Below, piece by piece: positions 62,119-64,000 of a stretch of 64,000 bases of DNA. A model generated the notes under the pieces. It was not told where the DNA came from. It worked only from the letters and a program-made list of their open reading frames with translations, and did not search any database. The stretch comes from Paludibaculum fermentans. GTDB taxonomy: Bacteria > Acidobacteriota > Terriglobia > Bryobacterales > Bryobacteraceae. Every line of letters starts with the position of its first letter. The stretch's first letter is position 1. A program made the translations under genes and the position numbers. Where the stretch lies: assembly GCF_015277775.1 (NCBI RefSeq), contig NZ_CP063849.1, positions 558,001 through 622,000 on the forward strand, read 5' to 3'.

Positions 62119-63177
62119 CTAGTACATGGAATTCCGCACGCGGTGAACGTAAGCCAGCACCTCGGCGACCGCGCGGTAGAGTGCCGGGGGGATTTCCTGG
62201 CTGATTTTCACAGCTTTGTAGATGGTACGGGCCAGGGGCGGATTCTCGACGATGGGCACACCGTGCTCCTTGGCGATCGCCTTGATCTTCAAGGCTATGA
62301 AACCACGTCCTTTAGCCACCACGCGAGGAGCTGAGGACTTGCCGTGCTCGTACAGCAGCGCGACGGCGTAGTGCGTCGGATTGACGACCACGGCGGTGGC
62401 GGTTTCGACATCCTTCATCATGCGATTGCGCCGCAATTCGCGCTGCAGGCGGCGGATGCGCATCTTAATGAGCGGATTGCCGTCCGTTTCCTTCATTTCG
62501 TCCTTTATTTCCTGCTTGCTCATGCGCAGCGATTGCACGTGGCGCTTGAATTGGCGGGCGAAATCAATCACCCCCATGACGAAGAGGATGGACGCGCCTT
62601 TCCACAGGAGATCGAGCGACATCTTGGCCACGGCGCTGAGGCCGGCCTCGAAATCGGTCATGGAGAGCAGGATGACGGACTGCAGGCGGGTGTCGATCAG
62701 CCAGTAGAGGGCGCCGATGAAGACGATCAGCAAGGCCAGCGCGCTGAGGGCCGACATGAACGATTGCGAGTAGGTGTCCTTGAGCTTCTTGGCCGGATTG
62801 AACTTGCTGGCGCTGGGCGCCATGCGCTTGAAGCTGAAGCCTCCGCCGGTGGAGGCCATGTGGAAGCCGACCGTGGCAAGCACCATCGCCCCGCCCATCA
62901 CCAGCAGCGGCTTCACGTTGCGGGCCATCAGGAAGATGAAGATGTTCTGGACCGTCTCGATGGTGATCGCCTGCTGGGCGACGCCGGAGAGGTGCTGGGC
63001 GAGGGTTTCGCGGCATTCCCGGAACCAGACCGCGCCGTAAGCGCCGGTCAGCATGAGGAAGGCGACGAACTGCAGGCTGCTGATGAAGTCGCGGGAACTG
63101 ACCCACTGGCCCTCCTCGCGAGCCTTTACCTTGCGCCGCTGCGTCGGTTGTTCAGTTTGTTGTGACTTGTCCGCCAT
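62119..63177 (-). CDS. flhB: flagellar type III export protein FlhB
   Basis: 352 residues. Four membrane helices occur in the N-terminal ~210 residues (VAFLMLTGAYGAVWF; VKPLLVMGGAMVLATVGF; ALSALALLIVFIGALYWLI; GASILFVMGVIDFA). A cytoplasmic domain follows with the self-cleavage site Asn266-Pro-Thr-His269 (VVVNPTHYAVALLY). Autocleavage switches export from hook to filament substrates. The basic N-terminus (PTQRRKVKAREEGQ) is typical. It starts 12 bp after fliR in the same operon. Confidence 0.96.
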   Translation of the reverse strand: MADKSQQTEQPTQRRKVKAREEGQWVSSRDFISSLQFVAFLMLTGAYGAVWFRECRETLAQHLSGVAQQAITIETVQNIFIFLMARNVKPLLVMGGAMVLATVGFHMASTGGGFSFKRMAPSASKFNPAKKLKDTYSQSFMSALSALALLIVFIGALYWLIDTRLQSVILLSMTDFEAGLSAVAKMSLDLLWKGASILFVMGVIDFARQFKRHVQSLRMSKQEIKDEMKETDGNPLIKMRIRRLQRELRRNRMMKDVETATAVVVNPTHYAVALLYEHGKSSAPRVVAKGRGFIALKIKAIAKEHGVPIVENPPLARTIYKAVKISQEIPPALYRAVAEVLAYVHRVRNSMY

Positions 63178-63189
63178 GAGTCACCGGGC

Positions 63190-63969
63190 TCACATGCCGC
63201 CGGGCAGCAGGCGGTAGATGTGCGTCATGCAACTGCCGGCCAGGCGTTCAAAGACGCGCGGGAACAGCGCCAGCACCTGGGAATAGATGAAGAGCGTCAG
63301 GAAGATCTTGGCCGGGAACGAGAGGCTGAAGAGCTGCAGGCCGGGATTGATGCGGCCCAGCAGCGAGAGCGCCATGTCGAGCATGAACAGGAACGCCATG
63401 ACGGGCAGGGCGAGGCGCAGGCCGGTGGAGAAGATGGCTCCGGAGTATTGCAGCAGGTCGAGCAGGGTGGCGCGCTGGATGACGAAGGTACCGGGCGGCA
63501 GCACTTCCAGGCTGCGGGCGAGCGCCATGATGATCTGGCGGTGCAGGCCGGTGGCGAAGAGCAGCAGGCCGGCGGTGAGGTTGGCGGTGAGGGTGAGGGC
63601 GCCGGAATCGGCCAGAGAATTGGGATCGACGGAGGAGGCGTAGCTGAGGCCGGACTGCAGGCTGAGCACCTGCGCGGTGAGCAGGAACACTTCCATGACC
63701 ACGGCCAGGCAGAGGCCGACGGCGATGCCGAAGGCGGCCTCCGAGGCGATCCAGCCGAAGTAGACGCCCGTGGTCAATGAACCGGGCGGCATGGCGGGCC
63801 ACATGGGCATGAGGGCCAGGGTAAAGCTGAGGGCGAAGAAGGCCTTGATGGGCTCCGGCCCTTCCTTGAGTCCTGGCAGCGAAAGAAAGGCAAAGACGCC
63901 GCTGACGCGCACGAGGACGGCCAGGAAACTGAGCAGGGTCGAAGTGCCGATCGCAAACTCAACGGGCAT
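63190..63969 (-). CDS. fliR: flagellar type III export protein FliR
   Basis: 259 residues, nearly all membrane. Segments include LLSFLAVLVRVSGVFAFLSL, ALSFTLALMPMWPAMPPG, GIAVGLCLAVVMEVFLLTA, LALPVMAFLFMLDMALSLLG and SLSFPAKIFLTLFIYSQVLA. The pattern PVMAFLFMLDMALSLLGR with NPGLQLFSLSFPAK is the family hallmark. FliR is part of the export gate with FliP and FliQ. It overlaps the preceding partial fliQ by 11 bp. Confidence 0.95.
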   Translation of the reverse strand: MPVEFAIGTSTLLSFLAVLVRVSGVFAFLSLPGLKEGPEPIKAFFALSFTLALMPMWPAMPPGSLTTGVYFGWIASEAAFGIAVGLCLAVVMEVFLLTAQVLSLQSGLSYASSVDPNSLADSGALTLTANLTAGLLLFATGLHRQIIMALARSLEVLPPGTFVIQRATLLDLLQYSGAIFSTGLRLALPVMAFLFMLDMALSLLGRINPGLQLFSLSFPAKIFLTLFIYSQVLALFPRVFERLAGSCMTHIYRLLPGGM

Positions 63970-64000
63970 ACTTGCCGAGGTCTCCGAAGATGGACGCGGC
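63959..64000 (-). CDS. fliQ: 3' end of fliQ (partial, 5' beyond window)
   Basis: The last 13 codons of a minus-strand frame (AASIFGDLGKYAR) end in TGA at 63959-63961 and overlap the fliR start. Its identity rests on gene order alone (fliQ usually precedes fliR), because only the tail is visible. Confidence 0.4.
   Translation of the reverse strand, partial: AASIFGDLGKYAR

Overview
The window comes from a high-GC Gram-negative bacterium, most likely an acidobacterium of the Solibacter/Bryobacter/Paludibaculum type. The evidence is a secreted beta-propeller protein ending in a Solibacter-type C-terminal domain, an Oar-like TonB-dependent receptor with an N-terminal carboxypeptidase-regulatory domain, several membrane-tethered winged-helix regulators and Ser/Thr kinases, ECF sigma factors, xanthan-lyase-type FAD oxidoreductases, and flagellar genes. 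I saw no tRNA, rRNA, CRISPR array, transposase or integrase gene.

Layout. 1-6.7 kb: a membrane regulator cut by the left edge, divergent from a secreted GH2 glycosidase, then a NarX/DesK-type two-component pair. 6.8-13.6 kb: small envelope and secretion genes (DUF3300, a secreted helical protein, a STAS protein, a tiny membrane protein, an orphan HlyD adaptor, an HtrA protease, a PEGA protein) and an O-methyltransferase. 14-16.7 kb: a CsgG-like lipoprotein-family gene coupled to a transmembrane Ser/Thr kinase. 17.3-24.2 kb: one compact operon of ECF sigma factor, giant zinc-finger/FecR anti-sigma factor and two ATPase/permease pairs. 24.2-32.6 kb: a membrane winged-helix regulator divergent from a three-gene operon of FAD oxidoreductase with SLH domain, TonB receptor and second FAD oxidoreductase. 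33-44.7 kb: beta-propeller protein, gdhA, mutS, anmK, a secreted acetamidase-like protein and a TPR/peroxiredoxin protein, separated by repeat-filled gaps. 45-52 kb: a small signalling operon ending in a hybrid histidine kinase, mtgA, an NfnL/NfnS-type pair and an M23 peptidase. 53-58 kb: an ECF sigma factor/kinase-TPR pair, then a YcaO protein divergent from an unknown 178-aa protein. 58-64 kb: alkaline phosphatase, an unknown Ser/Thr/Ala-rich protein and a flagellar block (fliQ-fliR-flhB-receiver-motA-motB).

The strongest non-gene signals are four kinds of intergenic repeat: a 144-bp tandem array, a dispersed GC hairpin, a 90-bp tandem array and a family of 78-82-bp imperfect palindromes. 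There is also a change of strand composition: the + strand is C-rich on the left and G-rich on the right, switching around 28-31 kb whatever the gene direction. The most promising uncharacterised systems are the YcaO/178-aa divergent pair, the FAD-SLH/TonB receptor/FAD operon with its membrane regulator, and the sigma/FecR/ABC operon. All calls rest on reading the sequence and on knowledge of protein families; no database search was run.
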